A stretch of DNA of 64,000 bases from Rhodococcus sp. 06-462-5 (GCF_002258315.1 NZ_NOYD01000001.1:1-64000), one strand, 5' to 3'; positions 18,115 through 27,861 are shown, counted from the stretch's first letter. Notes: a model not told the origin generated them from the letters alone. Numbers and translations are program-made.

Positions 18115-18919
18115 CGAGTGCTCGTTCCTCGTTCGTGTCGGGGGATTGCTCTCCGGCGATCACCACGTCGTCGACCGTCTCGGACAACGCCTCGTGGACG
18201 CCGGGGTCGAGTCCGGCATCGGTGACGAATACGTCGACGCGCGAAAGCGGAATGGTGTTGGCCAGCGCGCGAACACCCCACTTGGTGTGGTCGGCAAGGA
18301 CGATGACGCGTCGAGACGACGCGACGAGTGCCTGATTGGTCTGTGCTTCCATGAGATTGGGGCAGGTGAGCCCGGATTCGATGTCCACACCGTGTGTGCC
18401 GAGGAACAGCATGTCCAGGTGGATACTCTGCAGGGCACTGACTGTGAGAGGTCCGACGAGCGCGTAGGACGGCGTGCGCTGTCCGCCGGTGAGCAGCACC
18501 GTCTGATCCGACCGGCCACCGGTGTGGAAGACCTCGGCGACGGGCAGGGAGTTGGTGACGACGGTGATGTCCGGAACGTCGAGCAGTTCCTGTGCGAGTG
18601 CGTGCGTCGTGGTGCCGCCGGAGATGCCGATGGAGGTCCCGGGCCGCACGAATCGTGCTGCGGCACGGGCGATGGCGGCCTTGGCATCTCGATCGAGTTC
18701 GGACTTGGCCGAAAACCCCGGCTCGAACACGCTGGCCGATCGCGGCAACGTCACGCCGCCGTGCACCCGCTCGACCAGACCGCGGGCGACGAGCTCGTTG
18801 ACGTCGCGTCGAATGGTCATGTCCGACACCGACAGTGCAGCACCGAGATCTGCGACCTTGACCGCGCCCTCGGCCGTCACCTGGTCCAGGATCTTCTGCT
18901 GACGCTGATGGGCGAGCAT
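18101..18919 (-). CDS. DeoR/GlpR-family sugar repressor
   Basis: A 272-aa local regulator. The N-terminal DeoR helix-turn-helix (HQRQQKILDQV, LSVSDMTIRRDVNELVARG, LVERVHGGV) is followed by the DeoRC sugar-phosphate sensor (GISGGTTTHALAQEL, VVTNSLPVAEVF, LVGPLTVSALQSIH, DHTKWGV). It probably binds a galactose or tagatose phosphate and represses both divergent galactoside operons. The ATG at 18919 overlaps the beta-galactosidase stop by 1 base (TGATG). ATGAAC half-sites between the operons are candidate operators. Confidence 0.9.
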   Translation of the reverse strand: MLAHQRQQKILDQVTAEGAVKVADLGAALSVSDMTIRRDVNELVARGLVERVHGGVTLPRSASVFEPGFSAKSELDRDAKAAIARAAARFVRPGTSIGISGGTTTHALAQELLDVPDITVVTNSLPVAEVFHTGGRSDQTVLLTGGQRTPSYALVGPLTVSALQSIHLDMLFLGTHGVDIESGLTCPNLMEAQTNQALVASSRRVIVLADHTKWGVRALANTIPLSRVDVFVTDAGLDPGVHEALSETVDDVVIAGEQSPDTNEERALDDRA

Positions 18920-20958
18920 CAGCGGTTCTCGGCGATCACGGCACTGCCGCCTGCGGCCAGGATGAGTTCGCCGTCGATCTGTGCGCCGCCCACCAGATCG
19001 GTACCCGAGGCAGGCACGCTGACCTTGTCGGTTCCGTGGTTGAGCACGAAGAGCCAGGACTGCTCCCCCGCCGACCGTCGGACGATCTCCACGTCCGATC
19101 CGAGGTCGCGTCGGGTGTCGATTTCGGCTGCAGCGCAGAGCTTGTCGGCCAGTGAGGCCCAGCCTGCCGCGTCGGGCACGGTGGCCGCGTACCAGGCCGC
19201 GCCGCTGCCGACGGTGCGCTTGGTCAACGCGGGGACGCCCCGCAGGTGGCCCCGGGTGTGCCGCGCCAGCACGTCGACATCCTCCGCCGCGGTGAGATAT
19301 TCGCTCCAGATCTCGCCGACGGTCTCGTCGTCGAGCTTGAGCGTCTCGCCGTCGGCGAGCGGGAAGAACTCCTCGACTCGGACGCCGAGCAGCTCGCGGA
19401 ATGCGCCCGGGTAGCCGCCGAGTCGCACGTGGTCGTCCTCGTCGGCGATTCCCGAGAATGCGGTGACCAGTACCTGCGCGCCGGCATCGGCCGCGTCGGC
19501 TATCCGCGCCGCGGTCTCGTCGCTGCACAGGTACAGAGCCGGCACGACGACGATGTCGTAGCCACTGAGGTCCGTGGACGACGGAACGACGTCTACGGTC
19601 ACGCCGGCGGAGGTGAAGCCGCGGTGTGCGCGTCGGGCAATCTCCATGGGCTGCATCGCCATCGACGGATGGCCCTCCTGCTCGCACGCCCACTGCGAGG
19701 CCCAGTCGAAGAGCACGGCAACTCGGGCATCGACGGTGCTGCCTGCCACCGGGGCCATGCGACGCAGCGCCGCGCCGAGTTCGACGACCTCGCGCCAGCG
19801 GGCGGAGTCCTCACCCGCGTGCGGAACCAGAGCCGAATGGAACTTCTCAGCGCCCGCCTTGGAGGCACGGAACTGGAAGTAGGCGATACCGTCTGCTCCA
19901 CGTGCCATGTGCGCCAGGGAATTGCGCATCATCTCACCGGGGACCTTGGCGCGGTTGATGTGCTGCCAGTTGACGGCGCTGGTGGAATGCTCCATCAACA
20001 ACCAGGGTCGACGGCCGGCAACGCCACGGGTGAGGTCGGCCGAGAACGAGAGCTTGTGATGCGCTGCGGCGTCGCCGGTCTCGGGTCCGACGAGGTAGTG
20101 GTCGGTGGAGACGATGTCCTGCTCGGGGGCCCAGGACGCGTAGTCCATGTTGCCCGCGAGCGCGGGGCCCTGGCCCATACCCACCATGAAGTTCGTGGTG
20201 ACCGGCACGTCCGGGGTGATCCGGTTCAGCACGGCCTTCTCGGCGCGGTACTGCTCGAGGAGGGCATCGGAGCAGAAGCGGCGCCAGTCGAGCTGGTGCG
20301 TCGGGTTTCCGAACGTGGTGCTCACCGAGGGCGGAACGATCTCGTCCCAGTCGCTGTAGCGCTGGCTCCAGAAGTCGGTTCCCCAGGCGGTATTGAGGGT
20401 CTCGAGGTCGATGTACCTGGCGCTGAGCCACTCTCGGAATGCATGCGCGCTGTCGTCGGAGTAGCACAGTGCGTTGTGGCAGCCGAGTTCGTTGGAGACG
20501 TGCCACATCGCCAGGGCGGGGTGCTCGCCGTAGCGATGCGCCATCTTCTCGACAAGCACGAGCGAATGTTCGCGATACACAGCGGAACTGGGGCTCCACG
20601 TCTGACGGCTGCCGATGGCGTAGCGGTAGCCGCGCTCGTCGACCGGACGCATCTGCGGGTGAGCGGTGGCCAACCATGGCGGGGGTGAGGCCGTCGCCGT
20701 TGCGAGGTCGACGCGGATGTCGCCCTCGTGCATCAGATCCATGACGCGGTCGAGCCACTCGAAGTTCCACGTCGACGCGGTCGGCTGCAGGCGAGCCCAG
20801 GAGAAGACACCGACGGTCACGAAGTCGACGCCGGCCTCGTGCATCAGCTCGACGTCGCGTCGCCAGACGTCCTCGGGCCACTGCTCGGGGTTGTAGTCGC
20901 CGCCGAAAGAGATTCCCTGGGTCGGCCAGGTGCTGCGTCGCGCTGTGTCCATGCTCAC
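18919..20958 (-). CDS. GH42 beta-galactosidase
   Basis: An intracellular glycoside hydrolase of 679 aa, the usual GH42 length. The N-terminal TIM barrel carries FGGDYNPEQWPEDVW, VFSWARLQP and the acid/base Glu in AMWHVSNELGCHNALCYS; the nucleophile Glu is in WLLMEHSTSAVNW. A trimerisation domain and a C-terminal beta domain follow. There is no signal peptide. The start is a GTG at 20958 with an ATG at 20952 as the alternative. It is the first gene of the operon and supplies galactose to GalK/GalT. Confidence 0.92.
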   Translation of the reverse strand: MSMDTARRSTWPTQGISFGGDYNPEQWPEDVWRRDVELMHEAGVDFVTVGVFSWARLQPTASTWNFEWLDRVMDLMHEGDIRVDLATATASPPPWLATAHPQMRPVDERGYRYAIGSRQTWSPSSAVYREHSLVLVEKMAHRYGEHPALAMWHVSNELGCHNALCYSDDSAHAFREWLSARYIDLETLNTAWGTDFWSQRYSDWDEIVPPSVSTTFGNPTHQLDWRRFCSDALLEQYRAEKAVLNRITPDVPVTTNFMVGMGQGPALAGNMDYASWAPEQDIVSTDHYLVGPETGDAAAHHKLSFSADLTRGVAGRRPWLLMEHSTSAVNWQHINRAKVPGEMMRNSLAHMARGADGIAYFQFRASKAGAEKFHSALVPHAGEDSARWREVVELGAALRRMAPVAGSTVDARVAVLFDWASQWACEQEGHPSMAMQPMEIARRAHRGFTSAGVTVDVVPSSTDLSGYDIVVVPALYLCSDETAARIADAADAGAQVLVTAFSGIADEDDHVRLGGYPGAFRELLGVRVEEFFPLADGETLKLDDETVGEIWSEYLTAAEDVDVLARHTRGHLRGVPALTKRTVGSGAAWYAATVPDAAGWASLADKLCAAAEIDTRRDLGSDVEIVRRSAGEQSWLFVLNHGTDKVSVPASGTDLVGGAQIDGELILAAGGSAVIAENR

Positions 20959-21164
20959 AATATGAACGAGCGGTTCTCAGATGTCAACATGAATGAACAT
21001 TTTCTTACTGATGCAGGTGAGCGGCCCTCCAGGGGCTTGACAGACGCCGTTGCGTCGTGTTTCTGTAACCTGCATCACCCCGAATGGTCAGAGAAGCGAC
21101 GCGGGGCCTACCGCGTAGATGTTCATTTCTGATCGTTATCGATACTTCTCGTCGAAGGACTTCC
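20959..21164. promoter_or_regulatory. divergent galactoside promoter region with repeated half-sites
   Basis: ATGAAC occurs at 20962-20967 and 20993-20998 (31 bases apart, three helical turns), and its complement GTTCAT at 21121-21126. The 9-mer AATGAACAT (20992-21000) is mirrored as ATGTTCATT (21119-21127), so each divergent operon has a copy near its start. The region is AT-rich against its surroundings. These are candidate operators for the DeoR repressor encoded beside them. Confidence 0.5.
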
Positions 21165-22460
21165 ATGAACCCACACGAGTGGCCGCGCACGTGGCAGCCG
21201 TCCCGACGCGACTTCCTGCGGTCAGCGCTCGTCGCAGCGGGTGCGATCACCGCCGGTGGCGCGCTGTCGGCATGCTCGAACAGCGTCGACCCGAACGTCA
21301 CCACGCTCGGGTCACGCTTGTCCGACCCCAACTCCAAACTGGGTGTCGAGGACTTCGTCGCGATGTACCGACAGCAAACCGGGCGACAGCTCGCCGTCAA
21401 CACCGTCGACTCGACGTCGTTCCAGGAGAACGTCAACAACTACCTCCAGGGCACGCCCGACGACGTCATCACCTGGATGGGTGGGTATCGGGTGAAGTAC
21501 TTCGCCGAGAAGGGGCTGGTGGAGGACCTGTCGCCGATCTGGGCGAACCACGGCGGTGGCTTCAACGAGAGCTTCCGCGAGAACTCGACCGGCATGGACG
21601 GCAAGCAGTACCTGATCCCGTTCTTCTACTATCCGTGGGCGGTGTTCTACCGGCCGAGCCTGTGGGCCGAGCGCGGGTACGAGCCCCCGGCGACGTACGA
21701 CCAGTGGGTGGCACTGAGCAAGCAGATGCAGGCCGACGGCCTCACCCCGATCGGCTTCGGTGCCCGCGACGGATGGCCGCCCTTCGGAACGTTCGACTAT
21801 CTGAATCTTCGACTCAACGGCGTCGAGTTCCACCGAACCCTGCTCGCCGGCGACGTGAGCTGGACCGACAATCGCGTGCGCTCGGTGTTCGACACCTGGC
21901 GTGAACTGCTGCCGTTCCACCAGCCACAACCACTGGGCCGCAAGATCGCCGATGCGCAGATGGCACTGCTGAACAAGAGCGTCGGCTCGCTCGTCGCCGG
22001 AATGTTCGTCGCCCAGAGCTTCCCCGCCGGTGCCGAGCGCGACGATCTGGACTTCTTCACCTTCCCCGAACTCGACTCCGCCGTCGGAACGTCCACGGTC
22101 GAGGCACCGATGGACGGGTTCATGATGCGCACCGACCCGCGTAACCGGCCCGGAGCCGAGGACTTCCTCACCTACATGACCGGACCCGACCCTGCCGTCG
22201 CATACGCGAAGCAGGATCCGCAGGCCATTCCCGCTCACCGTGACGCCGACCTGTCGAGTTTCCCTGCGCTGGTGCGCAAATCGGCTGATCTGGTGCAGAA
22301 CGCCGAGGAGATCACGCAGTTCTTCGACCGCGATACCCGTCCCGATTTCGCGTCGATCGTCATGATCCCGGCCCTACAACAGTTCATCGGCAACCCCAAC
22401 GATGTCGACGGCCTGGTACGCAGTATCGAACGCCAGAAGTCGGCGGTGTTCGGAACATGA
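21165..22460 (+). CDS. sugar ABC transporter substrate-binding lipoprotein
   Basis: A 431-aa extracellular binding protein of the CUT1 (MalE-like) family. The signal has a twin-arginine motif (SRRDFLRSALVAAG) and a lipobox (LSAC, Cys about residue 40), so it is probably exported folded and anchored by lipid. The mature protein has the bilobal pattern (WMGGYRVKYFAEKGLV, PFFYYPWAVFYRPSLW). Galactosides are the likely ligands from context. GAAGGAC precedes the ATG at 21165. It is the first gene of the plus-strand operon. Confidence 0.9.
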   Translation: MNPHEWPRTWQPSRRDFLRSALVAAGAITAGGALSACSNSVDPNVTTLGSRLSDPNSKLGVEDFVAMYRQQTGRQLAVNTVDSTSFQENVNNYLQGTPDDVITWMGGYRVKYFAEKGLVEDLSPIWANHGGGFNESFRENSTGMDGKQYLIPFFYYPWAVFYRPSLWAERGYEPPATYDQWVALSKQMQADGLTPIGFGARDGWPPFGTFDYLNLRLNGVEFHRTLLAGDVSWTDNRVRSVFDTWRELLPFHQPQPLGRKIADAQMALLNKSVGSLVAGMFVAQSFPAGAERDDLDFFTFPELDSAVGTSTVEAPMDGFMMRTDPRNRPGAEDFLTYMTGPDPAVAYAKQDPQAIPAHRDADLSSFPALVRKSADLVQNAEEITQFFDRDTRPDFASIVMIPALQQFIGNPNDVDGLVRSIERQKSAVFGT

Positions 22461-22518
22461 TCGTGCGCAGTGCGATTCGGCCCCCATCATCCACTCGACA
22501 TCGAGATCAGGTAATGCC

Positions 22519-23418
22519 ATGACCGCACCCGAACGGGTCAAGTCGCCGAAGATTCGGCGCAGTGTTCGCGAGAAGTGGACCATCGCGCTCATGCTCGGAG
22601 TCCCCGCGCTGATCGTCATCGGTCTCGTCTGGATTCCGACGATCTTCACGGTGATCCTGTCGTTCGCCCGCTGGGACGGCATCGGCGGCACGTCGAGCAT
22701 CGAGTGGATCGGCACTCGGAACTACGTCGATGCCGTCGAGGCGTACCCACCGTTCCAACAGGCTCTGCACAACAACGTGCTGTGGCTGGTGTTCCTGTTC
22801 CTCGTCCCTACCGTCATCGGCATCCTGCTGGCGATCCTTCTGGACAAGAACCTCAAAGGATCTCGGCTCTACCAGAGCATCTTCTACATTCCCGTGGTGC
22901 TGTCCATGGCCCTCATCGGCTTCATCTGGCAACTCATCTACTCCACCGAGGGCGGTGTCCTCAACAGCCTGCTGGGCACCGACGTCGACTGGCTCGGCGA
23001 CCCGGACATCAACATCTGGGCCGTGATGGTCGCGGCAGGGTGGCGTCACACCGGCTACATCATGCTGTTGTACTTGGCCGGCCTCAAGGCCATCGATCCG
23101 TCCGTCCGCGAAGCCGCGGTGATGGACGGTGCCGGGCCGATCCGCACGTTCTTCAGCGTCATCTTCCCGCTGATGAAGAACACCAATCTGCTCATCGTCG
23201 TCATCACCGTCATCGAGGCACTGCGCGCCTTCGACCTGGTCTGGGTGATCAACAGGGGCAGAAACGGATTGGAACTGATATCGGCGTTGGTCACGGCCAA
23301 CGTCGTAGGTGAAGCAGGCCGCATCGGCTTCGGCTCGGCCCTCGCGACCGTCATGCTTCTCATCTCTCTCGTCTTCATCGCCCTGTACCTCGCCATCGTT
23401 CTTCGGAGCAAAGACTGA
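22519..23418 (+). CDS. sugar ABC transporter permease (MalF-like)
   Basis: An inner-membrane permease of 299 aa with six predicted membrane segments. The binding-protein-dependent transport signature is EAAVMDGAGPIRTFFSVIFPLM. It pairs with the next gene to form the import channel. The ATG at 22519 gives a basic N-terminus followed by the first membrane helix; a longer upstream frame overlaps the binding-protein gene and is not needed. Its stop overlaps the next ATG by one base. Confidence 0.9.
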   Translation: MTAPERVKSPKIRRSVREKWTIALMLGVPALIVIGLVWIPTIFTVILSFARWDGIGGTSSIEWIGTRNYVDAVEAYPPFQQALHNNVLWLVFLFLVPTVIGILLAILLDKNLKGSRLYQSIFYIPVVLSMALIGFIWQLIYSTEGGVLNSLLGTDVDWLGDPDINIWAVMVAAGWRHTGYIMLLYLAGLKAIDPSVREAAVMDGAGPIRTFFSVIFPLMKNTNLLIVVITVIEALRAFDLVWVINRGRNGLELISALVTANVVGEAGRIGFGSALATVMLLISLVFIALYLAIVLRSKD

Positions 23419-24347
23419 TGACCACTTCACTCACCCGCACAGCACCTCCCGAGCGCGATCCGTTGACCCGCAACCGCGCCGCCGTCGCCAACCGTCGGCG
23501 CGCCGGCACCGCCCAGATCGCGATCTACGTGCTGCTGACCGTCATGGCGCTCGTCTGGATGTTCCCGCTCGTGTGGGCGGTGTACAACTCGTTCCGCGAC
23601 TACGACTACGTCTTGCTCAACGGATACCTGTCCGTCGGCGGCTATACGTTCAGTAACTACATCGACTCGTGGCAGATCGGCGGGATCCCGCACTACTTCT
23701 TCAACTCGCTGATCATCACCGTGCCGTCGGTACTGCTCATCCTGTTCTTCGGCTCGATGGCGGCGTTCATCCTGGCCCGCTTCAGCTGGAAGTTCAACAT
23801 CTTCATGCTCGCGGTGTTCATCGCAGGCAACCTGCTGCCCCAGCAGACACTGCTCACGCCACTCTTTCGTCTGTACAACGCAATTCCCGTTCCGTACTGG
23901 ATGAGTTCCTCCGGTTCGCTGTACGACAGCTACTGGGGTCTGATCATCGTGCACGTCGCGTTCCAAACCGGATTCTGTGTGTTCGTGCTGAGCAACTACA
24001 TGAAAACCGTGCCGCACGAACTGCTCGAGGCCGCCACCGTCGACGGAGCGAGCCTGTTCCGCCAGTACTGGCAGGTGGTGATGCCACTGTGCCGTCCGGC
24101 ATTGGCCGCTCTCGCCACGCTGATGGTGACGTGGATCTACAACGACTTCTTCTGGGCTCTGGCCCTGATGGTCAGCGGCGACAAGCTCCCGGTGACGACG
24201 GCGCTGCAGAATCTGCAGGGTAGCTTCTTCACCGATACCAACCTGCTGGCCGCGGGCTCGGTGCTGGTGGCTCTACCGACGGTGCTCGTATTCGTTGCGC
24301 TGCAACGCCATTTCGTGTCCGGTCTGACGATGGGTGCCAACAAGTGA
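23418..24347 (+). CDS. sugar ABC transporter permease (MalG-like)
   Basis: The second permease, 309 aa, with six membrane segments and the EAA loop (LLEAATVDGASLFRQYWQVVMPL). The start is in the TGATG overlap with the MalF-like gene. It ends with GANK and its stop overlaps the GTG of the alpha-galactosidase gene. With the binding protein and, probably, the MsiK-type ATPase at 14693 it makes a complete importer. Confidence 0.92.
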   Translation: MTTSLTRTAPPERDPLTRNRAAVANRRRAGTAQIAIYVLLTVMALVWMFPLVWAVYNSFRDYDYVLLNGYLSVGGYTFSNYIDSWQIGGIPHYFFNSLIITVPSVLLILFFGSMAAFILARFSWKFNIFMLAVFIAGNLLPQQTLLTPLFRLYNAIPVPYWMSSSGSLYDSYWGLIIVHVAFQTGFCVFVLSNYMKTVPHELLEAATVDGASLFRQYWQVVMPLCRPALAALATLMVTWIYNDFFWALALMVSGDKLPVTTALQNLQGSFFTDTNLLAAGSVLVALPTVLVFVALQRHFVSGLTMGANK

Positions 24348-26476
24348 GTTTTTCCGTCCTTCGCCGTGACGGTGTCATGGTGATCCTCGGCCGGTCGTCC
24401 ACCGCCGTTCCGGCTGTGCTGCACTGGGGTACCGATCTGGGCGAGCTGTCCGAGCACGACCTCACCGAGCTGCGGAAGGCCGCGATCCCCGCTGTTCCGC
24501 ATTCGAGCGTGGATGTGCCCCGGTGGCTCACCCTTGCACCCGGTGGCGACGACGCCTGGCAGGGAACACCGGCTCTGGCATTGCACCGCAATGGGTCGGT
24601 GCAGTACCCACGGTGGGGCGACGTCGCTGTTCGTGCCGACGACTTCCGTTGTGAGGTCGAGGCGTCCGACTCCGAGTTGGGAATTGCGTGGTCGATCGAG
24701 TTGTCGCTCGAGGTCGGCGGATCGTTGCGGGTGCGTCAGAGTGTCCGGAACGTCTCCGGTGGACCCTTGACCGTCGACGGCGTGGTGACACTGATGCCGT
24801 TGCCGGACAATGCAACCGAACTACTCGACCTGACGGGGCGGCATTGCCGCGAACGTACCCCACAGCGGCGACGGTTCGACCACGGCTCGACCGTGCGTGC
24901 CTCACGACGCGGTAGAACCGGGCACGACGCCACCCTGGTTCTCACCGCCGGTAGTGAAGGCTTCGGCTTTCGCACTGGCGAGGTATGGGGCGCACATGTC
25001 GCCTGGAGCGGCGATCACCTGCATCTGGCCGAGCGTCTACCCGAGCGGGCCGGCCAGGCCTCGGGAGTGCTGGGCGGCGGAGAGCTGCTCGCGCCAGGCG
25101 AGGTAGTACTGGAAGACGGCGATACTTACACGACTCCGTGGGTGCACTTCGTGTATTCCGCTGCAGGACTTGATGGTTCTGCGCAATCGTTGCACCGATG
25201 GATGCGATCGCGACCCGCGCATCCCACGTCGCCGCGGCCCGTGGTGTTGAACGTGTGGGAAGGCGTCTACTTCGATCACGATCTCACCCGGCTCCGCGGG
25301 ATCGCCGACGTCGCCGCGCACGTGGGCGTCGAACGATTCGTGCTCGACGACGGCTGGTTCCGGCATCGACGCGACGATCGAGCCGGCCTCGGCGACTGGC
25401 AGGTGGACGAGGGAGTCTGGCCCGATGGGCTGGCCCCGCTGTTCGATCACGTTCGCGGACTCGGTATGAGTCCAGGCCTGTGGTTCGAGCCCGAGATGGT
25501 CAACCTGGATTCCGATATTGCTCGCGCGCATCCGGATTGGCTGCTCACGGCTCCCGGACGAATACCCCTGGAATGGCGTCACCAGCACGTGCTGGATCTG
25601 ACCCGTCCGGACGTGTTCGAGTATCTCCTCTCTGCCATCGATACGGTGTTGGCGAACGAGCGACCGGACTACGTGAAGTGGGACCACAACCGAGACCTGA
25701 TGTTGGCGGTCGATTCCGACGGACGGGCAGCGGTGCATGCTCAGACTTCGGCGTTCTGTCGGTTGCTCGACGCCTTGCGTTCGCGGCATCCGAACATCGA
25801 GTTCGAGTCCTGTGCTTCCGGCGGCGCCCGCATCGATCTGGAGGTCCTCGAACACACCGACCGGGTGTGGGCGTCGGACACCAACGATCCGCTGGAACGT
25901 CAACGCCTGCAACGGTGGACGACGCAGTTGCTGCCGCCGGAGCTGATCGGATCGCACGTCGGTCCGCAGATCGCGCACACGTCCGGTCGGTGGTCCACTC
26001 TTCAGTTCCGTTGCTTGACATCATTGTTCGGCCATGCCGGGCTGGAGATGGACGTCACCGAGCTGGCGGCGGAAGATCACGAATACCTGCGGTCGTGGAC
26101 TTCGCTGTACAAGGAATTGCGCGGGCTGCTCCACACCGGCAACGTGGTACGCGCCGACCATCCGGACCCGAGTGTCTGGGTGCACGGCGTCGTGGCTGCG
26201 GACCGCTCGGAGGCCGTGTATGCGGTAGTACGGATGGACACCTCGCCCGAGGACCGCACCGATCGGGTTCGGCTTCCCGGCCTCGATTCGGCCGTCAGGT
26301 ACCGGGTCGAATTCGTTCGGGAACTCAGCGATCTGGGCAACGGAATCGCAATGCCGCCGTGGATCGCCGACGGCGGAGTGGTCGAACTGTCGGGTTCGAT
26401 GTTGGCGCACGCGGGCGTGGCGCTACCGGTGTTGTTCCCGCAGACCGGGGTGTTGCTCAGGGTGCAAGCCGTCTGA
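24344..26476 (+). CDS. GH36 alpha-galactosidase
   Basis: Hydrolyses alpha-1,6-galactosides such as melibiose and raffinose. It is 710 aa, without a signal peptide. It has the GH36 layout: an N-terminal beta-sandwich, a catalytic barrel with FVLDDGWF, WFEPEMVN, the nucleophile Asp in VKWDHNRDL, FESCASGGARIDL and the acid/base Asp in VWASDTNDPLERQ, then a C-terminal beta domain. The GTG start overlaps the permease stop (GTGA). With the GH42 enzyme it lets the locus use both alpha- and beta-galactosides. Confidence 0.92.
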   Translation: MSFSVLRRDGVMVILGRSSTAVPAVLHWGTDLGELSEHDLTELRKAAIPAVPHSSVDVPRWLTLAPGGDDAWQGTPALALHRNGSVQYPRWGDVAVRADDFRCEVEASDSELGIAWSIELSLEVGGSLRVRQSVRNVSGGPLTVDGVVTLMPLPDNATELLDLTGRHCRERTPQRRRFDHGSTVRASRRGRTGHDATLVLTAGSEGFGFRTGEVWGAHVAWSGDHLHLAERLPERAGQASGVLGGGELLAPGEVVLEDGDTYTTPWVHFVYSAAGLDGSAQSLHRWMRSRPAHPTSPRPVVLNVWEGVYFDHDLTRLRGIADVAAHVGVERFVLDDGWFRHRRDDRAGLGDWQVDEGVWPDGLAPLFDHVRGLGMSPGLWFEPEMVNLDSDIARAHPDWLLTAPGRIPLEWRHQHVLDLTRPDVFEYLLSAIDTVLANERPDYVKWDHNRDLMLAVDSDGRAAVHAQTSAFCRLLDALRSRHPNIEFESCASGGARIDLEVLEHTDRVWASDTNDPLERQRLQRWTTQLLPPELIGSHVGPQIAHTSGRWSTLQFRCLTSLFGHAGLEMDVTELAAEDHEYLRSWTSLYKELRGLLHTGNVVRADHPDPSVWVHGVVAADRSEAVYAVVRMDTSPEDRTDRVRLPGLDSAVRYRVEFVRELSDLGNGIAMPPWIADGGVVELSGSMLAHAGVALPVLFPQTGVLLRVQAV

Positions 26477-26481
26477 ACTGT

Positions 26482-26551
26482 GAATCGGCTCCTCAGTTCT
26501 GGATTTCCGACTGCGATCAGAGGATGGAATCCGAATCCGAGGAGCCGATTC
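26482..26551. terminator. bidirectional terminator
   Basis: A 13-base perfect inverted repeat, GAATCGGCTCCTC (26482-26494) and GAGGAGCCGATTC (26539-26551), with a further GGATTTCC/GGAATCC stem inside. It lies exactly between the convergent stops of the alpha-galactosidase (26476) and the reverse transcriptase (26558) and would serve both. Confidence 0.75.
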
Positions 26552-26557
26552 GCCGCT

Positions 26558-27814
26558 TCAGTCCCAATTCACCCGGGACGCCATGCTCAGCAGCTTTGCT
26601 CGACGCGTTTCGTTCGTTTCGCCGATCCGGGCGATGCGTCCGTATACGTGAGCTCGGAAGTCGTTGTGGTCATGCAGGTTCTGCTCGGCTGGTCCGGTGC
26701 TGATGCAGTTGTGCAGCAGTGCCCTGAGATTGTCGTACTCCTCTCGGGGCACTGCCGGCCACGCGTTGACGACGAGTCCGGTCAGCTGTTGTCGCTGATG
26801 CGCACGCCTGATCCGGGTCTTGTCGGGATGAATCGTGAAGCCTTCGTCGTGGGCGATCTGAGAAATCAGCCACAGCAGTCTGTCCACGTCGATGTCTGCA
26901 CCACCGGAGAACGCCAGATCGTCGGCGTAGCGGCTGTAGCGGGCACCGACGGACCGCGCCAGGCCTGCGGCCCGGATATCGAGCTGTCGCGCAGCCAGAT
27001 TCGCCAACGCGGGTGACGTGGGCGCGCCCTGCGGCAAGTGGGTGGCTCGCAGCCGCGCCGCAGTGGGGCGGTCCACGCCGACCAATTCAGCTGCCGGGGT
27101 GACCGTCGTGCAGAGCGCGGCGAGATTCGCCGCGACCTTCCTGGGATAGCCGACCGCCTCGAAGATCGCGACCACGCGATCGAAGCCGATGGACGGAAAG
27201 AAGCGCCGAAGATCCACCGAGATCACGACGTCACGTTCGGAATGCGGCATTGCGAACGTCCTGGGGCTGCGTGCCGTGCGAAAGCCGTGCGCGGCCGGAT
27301 GAGCAGGGATGCGATCGAGGATGCGCCGCAGTATCTTTCGTTGAATCTCACGGAGGCGTGGTTTCGGGACCTCCAGAAGTCGAATCCCCTGACGTTTGTC
27401 GAGTCGCGCAGATCGATAGTGCTGCAGCGGGAACGGCGCGGTGCGGAGCCTGCCCTGCAGATCGGCGAACCATTCGATCTCCGAGATCGTCAGGTCCAGC
27501 GACCGCGCGAGCTGGCCGGTGGTCTCGTATCGCGGTACCTCGAATCGCCAGGGCTTTTCACTGTTACGCGTCGGTCTCTGTGACGACACGGACGGCTCCG
27601 GAATGAACGGAAGGTCGCGCAGCAGAACGAAGATCGACGCCTCGTCGAACGGCGGGCTGGGATACAGATTGATGACCCGATCCGCCAACCACGATGCCTT
27701 GACTGGCACAAAACGTGCGAACGCAACCTCGAGCCCCGACCGCGTCCACTCGGCATCGGCGGCCAGGCGCGCCAGAGTCGCGGCGGCCGGTGGGGTCAAT
27801 TCGCGTTCGGTCAC
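26558..27814 (-). CDS. retron reverse transcriptase
   Basis: RNA-directed DNA polymerase of 418 aa that would copy the adjacent msr-msd RNA into msDNA. RT motifs: LLEVPKPRLREIQRKIL, VVISVDLRRFFPSI (first Asp of the active site), LPQGAPTSPALANLAARQLD, YADD at residues 296-299, and the retron thumb block LTGLVVN-x-WPAVPREEYDNL. The AMPH stretch sits where retrons carry NAxxH. Residues 1-115 are an extra N-terminal region with no recognised domain; myxobacterial retron RTs of the Mx162 kind also carry such an extension. The GTG start at 27814 lies 47 bases after the RNA. No second protein gene accompanies it. Confidence 0.88.
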   Translation of the reverse strand: MTERELTPPAAATLARLAADAEWTRSGLEVAFARFVPVKASWLADRVINLYPSPPFDEASIFVLLRDLPFIPEPSVSSQRPTRNSEKPWRFEVPRYETTGQLARSLDLTISEIEWFADLQGRLRTAPFPLQHYRSARLDKRQGIRLLEVPKPRLREIQRKILRRILDRIPAHPAAHGFRTARSPRTFAMPHSERDVVISVDLRRFFPSIGFDRVVAIFEAVGYPRKVAANLAALCTTVTPAAELVGVDRPTAARLRATHLPQGAPTSPALANLAARQLDIRAAGLARSVGARYSRYADDLAFSGGADIDVDRLLWLISQIAHDEGFTIHPDKTRIRRAHQRQQLTGLVVNAWPAVPREEYDNLRALLHNCISTGPAEQNLHDHNDFRAHVYGRIARIGETNETRRAKLLSMASRVNWD

Positions 27815-27861
27815 AGGCGGCTACCGATCGGGTGCAGCGCTGTGAAATGCAAGGCTGTGAC

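Noticed and set aside
26558..27814. Group II intron or diversity-generating retroelement RT
   Set aside because: There is no maturase or endonuclease domain, no intron-like RNA and no template/variable repeat pair. The retron-type RNA and the thumb motif settle it.
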